From NCBI RefSeq assembly GCF_003610895.1, contig NZ_MCAS01000006.1, positions 1 through 64,000 on the forward strand: a stretch of DNA of 64,000 bases. Reading direction: 5' to 3'. Source of the stretch: Paraburkholderia fungorum. GTDB lineage: Bacteria > Pseudomonadota > Gammaproteobacteria > Burkholderiales > Burkholderiaceae. The position numbers were made by a program, and so were the translations under genes. How positions within the stretch are numbered: the first letter of the stretch is position 1; the number at the start of each line of letters is the position of its first letter. The notes below the pieces were generated by a model, which did not search any database, was not told the DNA's origin, and saw only the letters and a program-made list of their open reading frames with translations. Positions 46,870-55,611 of this stretch are shown in pieces.

Positions 46870-47670
46870 TTACGCGTGCTGCGGATGCGCCTGCTGTGTC
46901 TGCGGGCGATAACCAAGCGACGCGGAAATCAGCAGCGCCGTCTGGCTGAGCTGCGCCAGCCACGAGTCCTGCAGGCGATCGGCCGGGGCGGATAGCGACA
47001 GGCCCGCAACCAGCTTGCCGGTGTCGTCGTAAATCCCCGCTGCGATGCAGCGCACGCCCAGTTCCAGCTCTTCGTTGTCGCGTGCGCACGCCTGTTGACG
47101 CACGTGCGACAACTCGCGCTCGAGTTTGGTCAGATCGGTGATGCTGTTCTGTGTGTGACCGGACAGGCCGGTACGCGTGGCATAAGCCCGCACGCGGGTC
47201 GATTCGTCCGCGGCGAGGAAGAGCTTGCCCACGGAGGTCAGATGCAACGGCGCGCGCCCACCGATCGCTCGCACCACCTGCATGCCGGAACGCTCGGAGT
47301 AGGCGCGTTCTATATAGACGATCTCGTCGCCCTGACGTACCGACAGGTTCACTGTCTGCCCAGTTTGACGGTGCAATTCGCGCATCGGCGTAAGCGCTGC
47401 GTCGCGTACCGAGAGCCGCGCCTTCACCAGATTGCCCAGCTCGAGCAGACGCATGCCGAGGCGGTAAGTGCCAGGGTCCGACCGGTCGACCAGCCGGCAC
47501 ATCACCATGTCGTTCAGGATGCGGTGCGCGGTGGACGGGTGCAGTTCAGTACGGATGGCAAGTTCTTTCAGGCTGACCGGGTCGCTATGCGCAGCGAGTG
47601 CATCGAGCAGGCGCATCATGCGTTCAATCACCTGGATCGAAGTTTTGGGATCCGGGTTCGTATCGCTCAT
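46870..47670 (-). CDS. IclR family transcriptional regulator
   Basis: DNA-binding regulator of 266 aa. The N-terminal winged helix-turn-helix is at about residues 10-75 (VIERMMRLLDALAAHSDPVS, LKELAIRTELHPSTAHRILN), and the C-terminal IclR effector domain follows with the typical QGDEIVYIERAYSER and GRAPLHLTSVGKLFLA motifs. The upstream extension to 47694 starts with TTG and is less likely than ATG 47670. It is divergent from lutAB with a palindrome TTGGAACGCCTATTCCAA between them, so it probably controls lactate genes and itself. The effector is unknown; lactate is a guess. Confidence 0.92.
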   Translation of the reverse strand: MSDTNPDPKTSIQVIERMMRLLDALAAHSDPVSLKELAIRTELHPSTAHRILNDMVMCRLVDRSDPGTYRLGMRLLELGNLVKARLSVRDAALTPMRELHRQTGQTVNLSVRQGDEIVYIERAYSERSGMQVVRAIGGRAPLHLTSVGKLFLAADESTRVRAYATRTGLSGHTQNSITDLTKLERELSHVRQQACARDNEELELGVRCIAAGIYDDTGKLVAGLSLSAPADRLQDSWLAQLSQTALLISASLGYRPQTQQAHPQHA

Positions 47671-47741
47671 GGGAGGAATCGGTTGACGCGTCAAACAGCG
47701 GAAATTGATTGTATCCCGTATTGTGAAAAGAAGGAAAGCGG

Positions 47742-47759
47742 TTGGAACGCCTATTCCAA
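47742..47759. promoter_or_regulatory. Candidate IclR-type operator between the regulator and lutA
   Basis: TTGGAACGCCTATTCCAA is a perfect inverted repeat with 6-bp arms. It resembles the TGGAA...TTCCA dyad bound by E. coli IclR. It sits 72 bp from the regulator's start codon and 91 bp from lutA, where it could control both. A possible lutA -10 (GATAAT) lies at about 47817. Confidence 0.6.
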
Positions 47760-47850
47760 TTTAATGTGGCATTCGTCCTATGCCTTCCGGACGGTTGGTA
47801 TTGTGCGTCGAACAGCGGATAATCAGGCACGTTTTCCCGAAGGAGGGCTC

Positions 47851-48573
47851 ATGCGAGTCGGATTGTTCGTCACCTGCCTGATTGACCTGATGCGTCCGGA
47901 GATCGGTTTTTCGGTCATCAAGCTGATCGAGGGCGCCGGTTTCGAGGTGATGGTGCCGCCTGCGCAAACCTGCTGCGGGCAGCCTGCGTACAACTCGGGT
48001 GAGCGGCGCATCGCGCGCGATCTGGCCGAAAAAACCTTGCGCGAGTTCGAACAGTTCGATTACGTCGTGGTGCCGTCCGGGTCCTGCGGCGGCATGATCC
48101 GCGCGCATTACGGCGACCTGTTGGCGGACGATCCGGAACTCATGAACCGCTTTGGCCGCTTGCGGGCCAAAGTCTTCGAGTTGACCGATTTCCTTGTCAA
48201 TGTGGCCAGGGTGCAATTGCAGCCGGGCGAGTTCGCGGGCCAGGTGACTTATCACGACTCCTGTTCGGGGCTGCGCGAACTCGGCGTCAAGGCGCAACCG
48301 CGGGCGTTGCTGGCGCAGGTGGGTGTGGCGGTGACCGAAATGAAGGATTGCGAACACTGCTGCGGCTTTGGCGGCACCTTCGCGATCAAGTACGGCGATA
48401 TATCCACAGCGATCGTCGACGAGAAATGCGCAAATATCGGTGCGAGCGGCGCCGGCGCGGTGGTGCTCGGCGACCTCGGCTGCATGCTCAATATCGAAGG
48501 CCGCTTGCGGCGCACGGGCGACGCTACCACCCGTGTGCTGCACATCGCCCAGGTGCTGGCGGGCGACGTTTAA
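47851..48573 (+). CDS. lutA: L-lactate utilisation Fe-S protein LutA (LldE)
   Basis: Subunit of the LutABC L-lactate oxidation system, which oxidises lactate to pyruvate. The 240-aa protein has two cysteine-rich CCG domains (TCCGQPAYNSGERRIARDLA and HCCGFGGTFAIKYGDIS) of the type found in heterodisulfide reductase and glycolate oxidase subunits, with SCGGM between them. The open frame extends to 47095, but AAGGAGG before ATG 47851 decides the start. lutB follows 148 bp later. An IclR-family regulator is divergent. The third subunit gene lutC is not next to it. Confidence 0.93.
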   Translation: MRVGLFVTCLIDLMRPEIGFSVIKLIEGAGFEVMVPPAQTCCGQPAYNSGERRIARDLAEKTLREFEQFDYVVVPSGSCGGMIRAHYGDLLADDPELMNRFGRLRAKVFELTDFLVNVARVQLQPGEFAGQVTYHDSCSGLRELGVKAQPRALLAQVGVAVTEMKDCEHCCGFGGTFAIKYGDISTAIVDEKCANIGASGAGAVVLGDLGCMLNIEGRLRRTGDATTRVLHIAQVLAGDV

Positions 48574-48721
48574 GCATCGTCGCGGCGCTCATGGCGCGGT
48601 GTTTAGTCGGTGGCGTTCAAACAGGCGCGCCTGATTCAACACACTCCATTGCGCGCGCGTCACTCACGCACTTCAAGCGCAATTCCGTCGCGCATTCCAG
48701 TCGAATTTGCTCAAGGCCGCC

Positions 48722-50137
48722 ATGCAAGTCCAATCAATGCATTTCAAGGCCCGCGCCGGCCAAAAACTCGCCGACCAGCGTCTGCAGCAGAACCTCACCA
48801 AGCTGTCGACCAAGTTCGTATCGGCCCGCGCCGCGTCCATGACGGCGATCGATTTTGACGCCACCCGCGCCGCGCTCAAGGAGCGCCGCAATCGTGCGCT
48901 GGAAAATCTCGATGTCTGGCTCGAGACATTCGAACGCGAAGCGACCCGGCGCGGCGTCACGGTCCTGTTCGCCGAGACGACGCAGGAGGCAGCGCGCCTC
49001 GTCGCCGATATTGCGCGCCGGCACGAGGTGAAGAAGGTGATCAAGACCAAGTCGATGGTCACCGAGGAAATGCGCCTGAACGAGGTGCTGGGGCAGATGG
49101 GTGTGCAGTCGATCGAAACGGATCTGGGCGAATACATTCTTCAGATCAACGACAACGAGCCGCCCAGCCACATCATTGCGCCGGTCGTCCATAAAGATAA
49201 GGACGAGATCGCTGATCTCTTCGCCAGAACGCACGGCCGGCCACGCCTGACCGAAATCACGGACATGACCCGCGAAGCGCGCGAAGTGCTGCGCCCGCAT
49301 TTCATGACCGCGGACATGGGCGTGACCGGCGGCAATTTCGTGGTGGCGCAGACGGGTTCGGTCGTGCTGGTCACGAACGAGGGTAACGAGGGCATGTGCA
49401 CCGTAATGCCGCGCGTGCATGTGGCCGTGACCGGCATTGAGAAAGTGTTGCCCACGCTGGAAGATCTGGCGACGGCGATGCGCCTTTTACCGCGGTCGGC
49501 CACGGGGCAGGCCACTTCGAATTATTTTTCCGTGCTGACCGGGCCGCGCGGCGTGGGCGATCAGGACGGTCCCGAGCATATGTATGTGGTGCTGGTCGAC
49601 GGCGGGCGCACGGGGCTGATCGGCGGTGACTTCCAGGACATGCTGCGCTGTATTCGCTGCGGTGCCTGCATGAACCACTGCCCGGTGTATCAGAAGGTAG
49701 GCGGACATGCCTACGGTTGGGTTTATCCGGGGCCGATGGGCTCGGTGCTGACGCCGAGCTACGTCGGGATCGGCAACGCGCTGGATCTGCCTCAGGCGGC
49801 GACTTTATGCGGTGAGTGCAATAGCGTATGCCCGGTGGGGATCCCCTTGTCCGATTTGCTGCGCAAGCTGCGCGAGAAGCAGGTCGAGCGGCGCCTGCGG
49901 CCGTGGCGCGAGCGGGTAGGGCTTGCGGTGTGGGGTTTTCTCGCGCTGCACCCGGACGCTTACGCGCTCTTCACCAAGCTGGCGGTTCGCGTGCTCGAAC
50001 AGATGGGCGGGCGAAATCGTTCGATTACCAGGTTGCCGCTGGGTGGCGCGGGGTGGACCAATACGCGCGATATGCCGGCCCCGGTTGGCCGTACGTTCAG
50101 GGAGCTCTACGCCGCGCAGCGTAGCCACATCGGCTGA
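48722..50137 (+). CDS. lutB: L-lactate utilisation Fe-S protein LutB (LldF)
   Basis: Iron-sulfur electron-transfer subunit of LutABC. The 471-aa protein has an LUD domain in the first two-thirds (VKKVIKTKSMVTEEMRLNEV, MGVTGGNFVVAQTGSVVLVT) and two ferredoxin-like 4Fe-4S motifs, CIRCGACMNHCPVY and CGECNSVCPVGIPLSDLL. A C-terminal LutB-type segment follows (LPLGGAGWTNTRDMPAPVGR). ATG 48722 is preferred over the TTG at 48707. lutA lies upstream in the same direction. No lutC or lactate permease follows; the next gene is on the opposite strand. Confidence 0.94.
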   Translation: MQVQSMHFKARAGQKLADQRLQQNLTKLSTKFVSARAASMTAIDFDATRAALKERRNRALENLDVWLETFEREATRRGVTVLFAETTQEAARLVADIARRHEVKKVIKTKSMVTEEMRLNEVLGQMGVQSIETDLGEYILQINDNEPPSHIIAPVVHKDKDEIADLFARTHGRPRLTEITDMTREAREVLRPHFMTADMGVTGGNFVVAQTGSVVLVTNEGNEGMCTVMPRVHVAVTGIEKVLPTLEDLATAMRLLPRSATGQATSNYFSVLTGPRGVGDQDGPEHMYVVLVDGGRTGLIGGDFQDMLRCIRCGACMNHCPVYQKVGGHAYGWVYPGPMGSVLTPSYVGIGNALDLPQAATLCGECNSVCPVGIPLSDLLRKLREKQVERRLRPWRERVGLAVWGFLALHPDAYALFTKLAVRVLEQMGGRNRSITRLPLGGAGWTNTRDMPAPVGRTFRELYAAQRSHIG

Positions 50138-50182
50138 GCGGGCGGTACCGCGCGCGCTTGCACTTGAGCCTTCCTCGCCGGG

Positions 50183-50755
50183 TCAGTGATCCGACATGCC
50201 AGGCTGGCGGCCGTTATTGCCTCTAGCCCACGCATTGCCTCCGTTGCCGCGCCCACCGCCATTGCCGGCCTGCTGTGGCGCAGGAGACGGCGGGCTGCCT
50301 GCTCCCGGACGTGGCGCACTCGATCCGCTCGGCCCTCTCGGTCCACCCACTGCGCCTTGAGGCGGTGGCCCTCCGCGTGGGCCGGCGCCGTTCGGCTGCC
50401 CATGCCAGCCGCCGTTATCTCCGCGGTTTCCGTTGTTTCCGTTGTTTCCATAGTTGCCGTTATTCGGCCGGCCCCGATCCGGATAGCCCGGGTAGCCCCG
50501 ATATCCAGGTCCTGGTCCGTAATAGCGCCCAGGCCCGTCGTAGTAGCCGGGCCCTGAGTAATTGCCATAGCCCATGTACACGCTGGTTTGCGGCACGACC
50601 GGCACGCCCGTGGCGTAGCCGTCGTAATTGCCATAATCGCTGTAGCCGCCGCCATAGCCGTTGCCGACCATGGGTGGGCCGTCCGGATAGACTGCGCAAC
50701 CGCCTAACAATGCGGCAGCGACTGTCAGGCCGGCGAGTGGAGCAAGAGGTTTCAT
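50183..50755 (-). CDS. Gly/Asn/Pro-rich putative lipoprotein
   Basis: A 190-aa protein of unknown function. A lipobox is present: signal MKPLAPLAGLTVAAALLGGC with Cys20, so it is probably a lipoprotein, in the outer membrane by default (Ala at +2). The mature chain is low complexity: Tyr/Gly repeats (YGGGYSDYGNYDGY, PGPGYRGYPGYPDRGRP), then Asn/Gly repeats (GNYGNNGNNGNRGDNGG) and Pro/Gly/Ala. The short tail has HGQPNGAG. No domain is recognisable. It is convergent with lutB. The repetitive composition is typical of surface-exposed or matrix-binding proteins, which is only a suggestion. Confidence 0.75.
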   Translation of the reverse strand: MKPLAPLAGLTVAAALLGGCAVYPDGPPMVGNGYGGGYSDYGNYDGYATGVPVVPQTSVYMGYGNYSGPGYYDGPGRYYGPGPGYRGYPGYPDRGRPNNGNYGNNGNNGNRGDNGGWHGQPNGAGPRGGPPPQGAVGGPRGPSGSSAPRPGAGSPPSPAPQQAGNGGGRGNGGNAWARGNNGRQPGMSDH

Positions 50756-51022
50756 TGAGACGACCGGTGCGAAGTTTTCATTTCTGTAAGACAGCTATTA
50801 TCGCCAACCGTCGCGCCAGCTTTGTATGTCTTTGTAAGGATTTCTCTTTCGCGCCACGACGCACGTCAACCTTGTGCGCCGCAAGCCGGTCCATGGACTG
50901 TTCCACTCGGAGCAACGCTGTATCTCGCCCCTGTGGGTTTTTCCCGATTGTGAATTCCTATAGCATTTCGACTGGGCATAGTGCGTCACGAGCGCACGAG
51001 CCCCAATCGGAGAAACAGCATC

Positions 51023-51262
51023 ATGAAAAAGATAATATCGGTGTACTGGCCCCTCGCCATCGTTGTGCCGCTTGCTGCGGCAGCCTATTTGCACATCTGC
51101 GGCAATGAAGCTATGCGTTCGTCGCAAGCGCCGCTCGCTGCTGATCAACTGACTGCGGAACTGGCGCGTGCCGTGTCATACGGCATGGTCGACAGCGCTG
51201 CGACGTTGCCGGCCAAACCCATGCGCGCCGTCACGGCAATGCCGCTGGCTGAAGCGTCCTAA
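51023..51262 (+). CDS. Small exported or membrane protein, unknown
   Basis: A 79-aa frame starting MKKIISVYWPLAIVVPLAAA with a signal peptide or single N-terminal membrane segment. It has a short mature part with one Cys (HICGNEAMRSSQ) and an Ala-rich, mildly charged tail (PLAADQLTAELARAVSYGMV). A GGAGA lies 7-8 bases before ATG 51023, which supports translation. It lies between the divergent lipoprotein gene and the tyrosine phosphatase gene. No family is recognised and a chance frame cannot be excluded. Confidence 0.55.
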   Translation: MKKIISVYWPLAIVVPLAAAAYLHICGNEAMRSSQAPLAADQLTAELARAVSYGMVDSAATLPAKPMRAVTAMPLAEAS

Positions 51263-51388
51263 TGAAGCGTCTTAAGTTGTAAGCAACCTGAGCGGCCGGC
51301 TTCCGGCGCGATTTGGCGCGGCTTTGTATAATCGCGCCACCGTTTCTTAACTGTCGATCCACGGGCGTTTAGCGCCCGGAAGCCTCTG

Positions 51389-51886
51389 ATGAAAACCGTG
51401 TCCGTCTGCTTTGTCTGCCTGGGGAACATCTGCCGTTCACCAACTGCGGAAGGCGTGATGCGCCGTCTGGTCGGGGAGGCGAGGCTCGAGGAGTGGATTC
51501 TGATCGATTCCGCTGGCACGGGTGACTGGCACATCGGCCAGCCGCCGGACGAGCGCGCGCAAGTTGCCGCAGGCCGGCGGGGTTACGAGCTTGCTGCCTT
51601 GCGTGGGCGGCAGATCACCGCAGCCGACTTCGAGCGCTTCGATTTGCTGATCGCGATGGATGACAAAAACGTCGGCGCGCTGCGCCAGGTTTGTCCGGCT
51701 AAGCAGCGTGACAAAATCCGCCTGCTGATGGAGTTCGTGCCTGAAGGCGACGATCGCTGGGGCGGCGCGCGAGAAGTGGTCGACCCCTATTTCGGCGGCG
51801 CGGAAGGGTTCGAGCAGGTGTTGGATCAATGCGAGGCGGCCTGCCGCGGGCTGATCGCAGCGTTGCGCCCCCAACTGATTGCATGA
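51389..51886 (+). CDS. Low-molecular-weight protein tyrosine phosphatase
   Basis: Cysteine-based phosphatase of 165 aa. The P-loop CLGNICRSPTAEG near residue 10 carries the nucleophilic Cys and the CX5R arginine, and the general acid Asp is in the C-terminal DPYFGGAEGFEQVLD motif; a central AMDDKNV is typical. Bacterial members act on tyrosine kinases of exopolysaccharide synthesis or host proteins, but here no kinase gene is adjacent, so the substrate is unknown. The iscR gene begins 140 bp downstream in the same direction with its own promoter. Confidence 0.93.
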   Translation: MKTVSVCFVCLGNICRSPTAEGVMRRLVGEARLEEWILIDSAGTGDWHIGQPPDERAQVAAGRRGYELAALRGRQITAADFERFDLLIAMDDKNVGALRQVCPAKQRDKIRLLMEFVPEGDDRWGGAREVVDPYFGGAEGFEQVLDQCEAACRGLIAALRPQLIA

Positions 51887-51957
51887 GTGTGGCGGCGGTC
51901 GGCCAGCGTCGGCTGCGCTATTCAGTAATTAAGCAAATGACCCAAATCACGATAGGG

Positions 51958-52009
51958 ATACTTGACTAATTCACTCATGTATTTATACTTGACCAAACTT
52001 GTCGAGAAT
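51958..52009 (+). promoter_or_regulatory. iscR promoter with two tandem type-1 IscR boxes
   Basis: Two 25-bp sites match the E. coli type-1 IscR consensus (ATA-SYYGACTRWWWYAGTC-RRSTAT) at about 23 of 25 positions (51958-51982) and 21 of 25 (51985-52009). A sigma-70 promoter is embedded: TTGACT at 51962-51967 in the first site and TATACT at 51984-51989 at the second site, spacing 16. This fits autorepression of the isc operon by [2Fe-2S]-IscR. Matches were counted by eye. Confidence 0.85.
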
Positions 52010-52026
52010 TGCGGTCCCCACACCAT

Positions 52027-52557
52027 ATGAGACTCACCACAAAAGGCCGTTTCGCCGTCACGGCGATGATTGACCTGGCACTGCGCCAGGAGCAGGGCCC
52101 GGTGACGCTTGCGGGTATCAGCCAGCGCCAACATATCTCCCTGTCTTATCTCGAGCAGCTGTTTGGCAAGCTGCGTCGTCACGAAATCGTCGAATCCGTG
52201 CGCGGACCCGGCGGCGGCTACAATCTGGCCCGCCGCGCTGAAGACGTGACCGTCGCCGACATCATCATCGCTGTCGACGAGCCGCTCGACGCCACCCAGT
52301 GCGGCGGCAAGGGCTCGTGCGAGGGTACCAAACAGCACGACGGCCACTGCATGACGCACGAATTGTGGTCGACGCTGAACCAGAAAATGGTCGAGTACCT
52401 GGATTCGGTCTCCCTGAAGGATCTGGTCGATCAGCAACGTTCGCGCGAAGGTGCGCCGGCGGTCTTGCGTGACCGCCGCAATGAGGCGCCGGCGGTCGAA
52501 CCCGCTCGCGCCGTGCCGAAAGGGCCCAATTCAGTTTTCAACATGGCCAGTTCCTAG
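52027..52557 (+). CDS. iscR: Fe-S cluster-responsive transcriptional regulator IscR
   Basis: Rrf2-family repressor that senses Fe-S cluster supply and represses isc genes when it carries a [2Fe-2S] cluster. The 176-aa protein has an N-terminal winged helix (MRLTTKGRFAVTAMIDLALR, ISLSYLEQLFGKLRRHEIVE) and the three Cys plus His ligands in CGGKGSCEGTKQHDGHC followed by MTH; the second Cys interval is nine residues rather than five as in E. coli. The upstream frame to 52009 is not needed. No Shine-Dalgarno is obvious before ATG 52027. It heads the isc operon. Confidence 0.97.
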   Translation: MRLTTKGRFAVTAMIDLALRQEQGPVTLAGISQRQHISLSYLEQLFGKLRRHEIVESVRGPGGGYNLARRAEDVTVADIIIAVDEPLDATQCGGKGSCEGTKQHDGHCMTHELWSTLNQKMVEYLDSVSLKDLVDQQRSREGAPAVLRDRRNEAPAVEPARAVPKGPNSVFNMASS

Positions 52558-52628
52558 GCGCGGCAATCTGAACGCACAGCCTGATCAGGAACCCAGAAGC
52601 CAGAGCAATGATGTCCCCGGAGCAATTG

Positions 52629-53852
52629 ATGAATAACGACACTCTCCACCTGCCCATCTACATGGACTACAGCGCGACGACGCCGATCGATCCGCGTGTG
52701 GTGGACAAGATGATTCCGTACCTGCGTGAGCAGTTCGGCAACCCCGCGTCGCGCAGCCACTCGTATGGCTGGGATGCGGAACGTGCGGTCGAAGAAGCGC
52801 GCGAGAACGTCGCTGCGCTGGTGAATGCCGACCCGCGCGAAATCATCTGGACCTCGGGCGCCACGGAGTCGGACAACCTCGCGATCAAGGGTGCTGCGCA
52901 CTTCTACAAGAGCAAGGGTAAGCACATCATCACGGTGAAGACCGAGCACAAGGCTGTGCTCGACACCTGCCGTGAACTCGAGCGCGAAGGCTTCGAAGTC
53001 ACGTATCTGGACGTGAAGGACGACGGCCTGATCGACCTCGAAAAATTTAAAGCCGCATTGCGCCCGGACACGATTCTGGTGTCGGTCATGTCGGTGAACA
53101 ACGAGATCGGCGTGGTTCAGGACATCGAGGCGATCGGCGAGATCACGCGTGAAAAAGGCATCATTTTTCACGTCGACGCGGCGCAAGCCACGGGCAAGAT
53201 CGAGATCGATCTGCAGAAGCTGAAGGTCGACCTGATGTCGTTCTCGGCGCACAAGACGTACGGTCCGAAGGGCATCGGCGCGCTGTACGTGCGCCGCAAG
53301 CCGCGTATCCGCATCGAAGCGCAGATGCATGGCGGCGGTCACGAGCGCGGCATGCGTTCGGGCACGCTGGCTACGCACCAGATCGTCGGCATGGGCGAAG
53401 CGTTCCGTATCGCTCGTGAAGAAATGGCGACGGAAAACGAACGTATCCGCATGCTGCGCGACCGTTTGCTGCGCGGCCTGTCGGAGATGGAAGAAACGTA
53501 TGTGAACGGCGACATGGAAAAGCGTGTGCCGCATAACCTGAACATTAGCTTCAATTTCGTCGAAGGCGAATCGCTGATCATGGCGGTGAAGGACGTGGCG
53601 GTGTCGTCGGGCTCGGCGTGTACGTCGGCTTCGCTGGAACCGTCGTACGTGCTGCGCGCGCTCGGCCGTAACGACGAGCTGGCACATAGCTCGATCCGTT
53701 TCACGGTGGGGCGCTTCACGACCGAGCAGGATGTCGATTACGTGATCAACCTGCTGAAGACCAAGATTTCGAAGTTGCGCGACTTGTCGCCGCTGTGGGA
53801 AATGCACAAGGACGGGATCGATATTTCGACCATCCAGTGGGCAGCGCACTGA
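52629..53852 (+). CDS. iscS: Cysteine desulfurase IscS
   Basis: PLP enzyme that removes sulfur from cysteine and passes it as persulfide to IscU and other acceptors. The 407-aa protein contains [15 protein letters not shown], the PLP Lys in [20 protein letters not shown], and the catalytic-loop Cys331 in [14 protein letters not shown]. Upstream Met codons at 52608 and 52611 exist, but GGAG seven bases before ATG 52629 and the family N-terminus favour the latter. It follows iscR by 71 bp and precedes iscU by 69 bp. Confidence 0.97.
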   Translation: MNNDTLHLPIYMDYSATTPIDPRVVDKMIPYLREQFGNPASRSHSYGWDAERAVEEARENVAALVNADPREIIWTSGATESDNLAIKGAAHFYKSKGKHIITVKTEHKAVLDTCRELEREGFEVTYLDVKDDGLIDLEKFKAALRPDTILVSVMSVNNEIGVVQDIEAIGEITREKGIIFHVDAAQATGKIEIDLQKLKVDLMSFSAHKTYGPKGIGALYVRRKPRIRIEAQMHGGGHERGMRSGTLATHQIVGMGEAFRIAREEMATENERIRMLRDRLLRGLSEMEETYVNGDMEKRVPHNLNISFNFVEGESLIMAVKDVAVSSGSACTSASLEPSYVLRALGRNDELAHSSIRFTVGRFTTEQDVDYVINLLKTKISKLRDLSPLWEMHKDGIDISTIQWAAH

Positions 53853-53921
53853 CGCGCCAGTCTGGACGTCGAATTTATCGAATTGCAATTTGCAGGTTGA
53901 AACGGATCAAGGAGTGTAATC

Positions 53922-54335
53922 ATGGCTTATAGCGACAAGGTTCTGGACCATTACGAAAACCCGCGCAACGTCGGTTCCTTCGCGAAGGACGACGATGCAG
54001 TCGGCACCGGCATGGTCGGCGCGCCGGCATGCGGCGACGTGATGAAGCTGCAGATCCGCGTGGGCGCGGACGGCATCATTGAAGACGCGAAGTTCAAGAC
54101 GTATGGCTGCGGTTCGGCGATTGCGTCGAGCTCGCTCGTCACCGAATGGGTGAAGGGCAAGACGCTCGATCAGGCCATGTCGATCAAGAACACGCAGATC
54201 GCCGAAGAACTGGCGCTGCCGCCGGTGAAGATCCACTGCTCGATCCTCGCGGAAGACGCGATCAAGGCAGCGGTCGCTGACTACAAGCAGCGTCACGGTG
54301 AAGCGGTCGTCGAAGGCGACAAGCAACACGCATAA
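53922..54335 (+). CDS. iscU: Fe-S cluster assembly scaffold IscU
   Basis: Scaffold on which the [2Fe-2S] cluster is built before transfer by HscA/HscB. The 137-aa protein has the three ligand Cys in APACGDVMKLQ (with the adjacent Asp), YGCGSAIASSS and KIHCSILAEDAI, and the LPPVK motif recognised by HscA. The usual N-terminus MAYSDKVLDHYENPRNVGSF is intact. AAGGAG is well spaced before ATG 53922. Confidence 0.98.
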   Translation: MAYSDKVLDHYENPRNVGSFAKDDDAVGTGMVGAPACGDVMKLQIRVGADGIIEDAKFKTYGCGSAIASSSLVTEWVKGKTLDQAMSIKNTQIAEELALPPVKIHCSILAEDAIKAAVADYKQRHGEAVVEGDKQHA

Positions 54336-54472
54336 GCGTGTTCGAGTGAGTCGAAGCGGTCGGTGCAGGTAGAAACGCACGGTCCGGCATGAGCGATATT
54401 TGATGCAGGCAGGGTAGCGGCGTGTCGGTCGGCATATGAATGCCGAAGGCACGCGGCGCAATGAGAAACGCT

Positions 54473-54796
54473 ATGGCAATTACGTTGACCGAAAAGGCAG
54501 CACAGCACGTCCAGAAGTATCTGACTCGCCGCGGCAAGGGTGTCGGGCTGCGCGTAGGCGTGCGCACCACCGGTTGCTCGGGTTTGGCCTACAAGCTCGA
54601 GTACGTGGATGAACTCGCGCCCGAAGACGAAGTATTCGACTGCAACGGCGTGAAGATCATTGTCGACCCGAAGAGCCTTGCCTATATCGACGGCACCGAA
54701 CTCGATTTCGCGCGCGAGGGGTTGAACGAAGGCTTCAAGTTCAACAACCCGAACGTGAAAGATGAGTGCGGCTGCGGCGAATCGTTCCGCGTGTGA
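54473..54796 (+). CDS. iscA: Iron-sulfur cluster assembly protein IscA
   Basis: A-type carrier that takes clusters or iron to target proteins. The 107-aa protein has the three conserved Cys in [11 protein letters not shown] and the C-terminal CGCGESF, and the family core [20 protein letters not shown]. The open frame extends upstream to 54440; ATG 54473 ([13 protein letters not shown]) matches the family start, although ATG 54461 is in frame. The gap from iscU is 137 bp. A terminator follows 27 bases after the stop codon. Confidence 0.96.
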   Translation: MAITLTEKAAQHVQKYLTRRGKGVGLRVGVRTTGCSGLAYKLEYVDELAPEDEVFDCNGVKIIVDPKSLAYIDGTELDFAREGLNEGFKFNNPNVKDECGCGESFRV

Positions 54797-54823
54797 ATCG
54801 GCTCATTCCGCGTGCAGCGGATC

Positions 54824-54847
54824 AAAGGCGGCGCGGGCCGCCTTTTT
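54824..54847 (+). terminator. Intrinsic terminator between iscA and hscB
   Basis: AAAGGCGGC (54824-54832) pairs with GCCGCCTTT (54837-54845), loop GCGG, and is followed by TT, giving a T5 tract. It stands inside the isc cluster, 121 bp before hscB, so it should reduce expression of hscBA-fdx-iscX relative to iscRSUA. Confidence 0.8.
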
Positions 54848-54968
54848 AGTTTCATCCGCGCGCGCGGCCCATTGCAGCCGGGCTTGCCACTGAACGCTCG
54901 CGGCGCTTCCGATACGCGTTTTTAGCCTGCACTCCGGTGCGCTTTCCTGAACGGACTCCATTTATCCG

Positions 54969-55496
54969 ATGGCCTCGCTGAACGACAGCCACTTCGACCT
55001 GTTCGATCTGCCGGCGCAATTCGCGCTCGACGCAGCGGCACTCGATCAAGCCTACCGCACGGTGCAGGCCCAGGTGCATCCGGACCGCTTCGCGGCGGCC
55101 GGCGACGCGCAAAAGCGCATCGCCATGCAATGGGCGACGCGCACCAACGAGGCGTATCAGACACTGCGCGATCCGTTGAAACGCGCGACCTATCTGCTGC
55201 ACCTGCGCGGCATCGATGTCGGCGCGGAGAACAACACGGCGATGGAGCCGGCGTTCCTGATGCAGCAGATGGAGTGGCGCGAAGGGATCGAAGACGCGGC
55301 TGCGGCGAAGAACGTCGACGCGCTCGACGCTCTGCTGACCGAATTGCGCGACGAAGAACGCATGCGCTTCGACAAACTTGGCGCGCTGCTCGACAGCGAC
55401 GTGAATCAGGCGGCGGGCGAGGCGGTGCGGCAGTTGATGTTCATCGAGCGGGTGGCGTCGGAAATCGGCACGCAGATCGAGCGGCTCGAGAATTAG
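54969..55496 (+). CDS. hscB: Fe-S assembly co-chaperone HscB (J-domain)
   Basis: Cochaperone that brings IscU to HscA and stimulates its ATPase. The 175-aa protein matches HscB length. The J-domain carries the HPD motif in [20 protein letters not shown], and the C-terminal three-helix IscU-binding domain contains [15 protein letters not shown]. It begins 121 bp after the iscA terminator and precedes hscA, a normal gene order. Confidence 0.96.
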   Translation: MASLNDSHFDLFDLPAQFALDAAALDQAYRTVQAQVHPDRFAAAGDAQKRIAMQWATRTNEAYQTLRDPLKRATYLLHLRGIDVGAENNTAMEPAFLMQQMEWREGIEDAAAAKNVDALDALLTELRDEERMRFDKLGALLDSDVNQAAGEAVRQLMFIERVASEIGTQIERLEN

Positions 55497-55519
55497 CACG
55501 CCAGTGTCGCGTGTGAATT

Positions 55520-55570
55520 CGCAGACATAGCAGACATAACACCGCATCCAGCAACGCATCCAGCAACGCG
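55520..55570. repeat. Short direct repeats before hscA
   Basis: GCAGACATA occurs twice in tandem (from 55521), and GCATCCAGCAAC twice (from 55544), in the 115-bp gap between hscB and hscA. They look like slippage repeats; no function is evident. Confidence 0.7.
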
Positions 55571-55611
55571 AAAATTCAGGACGGGGCCCAGGCGGCTCCG
55601 AGAAGATCCAG

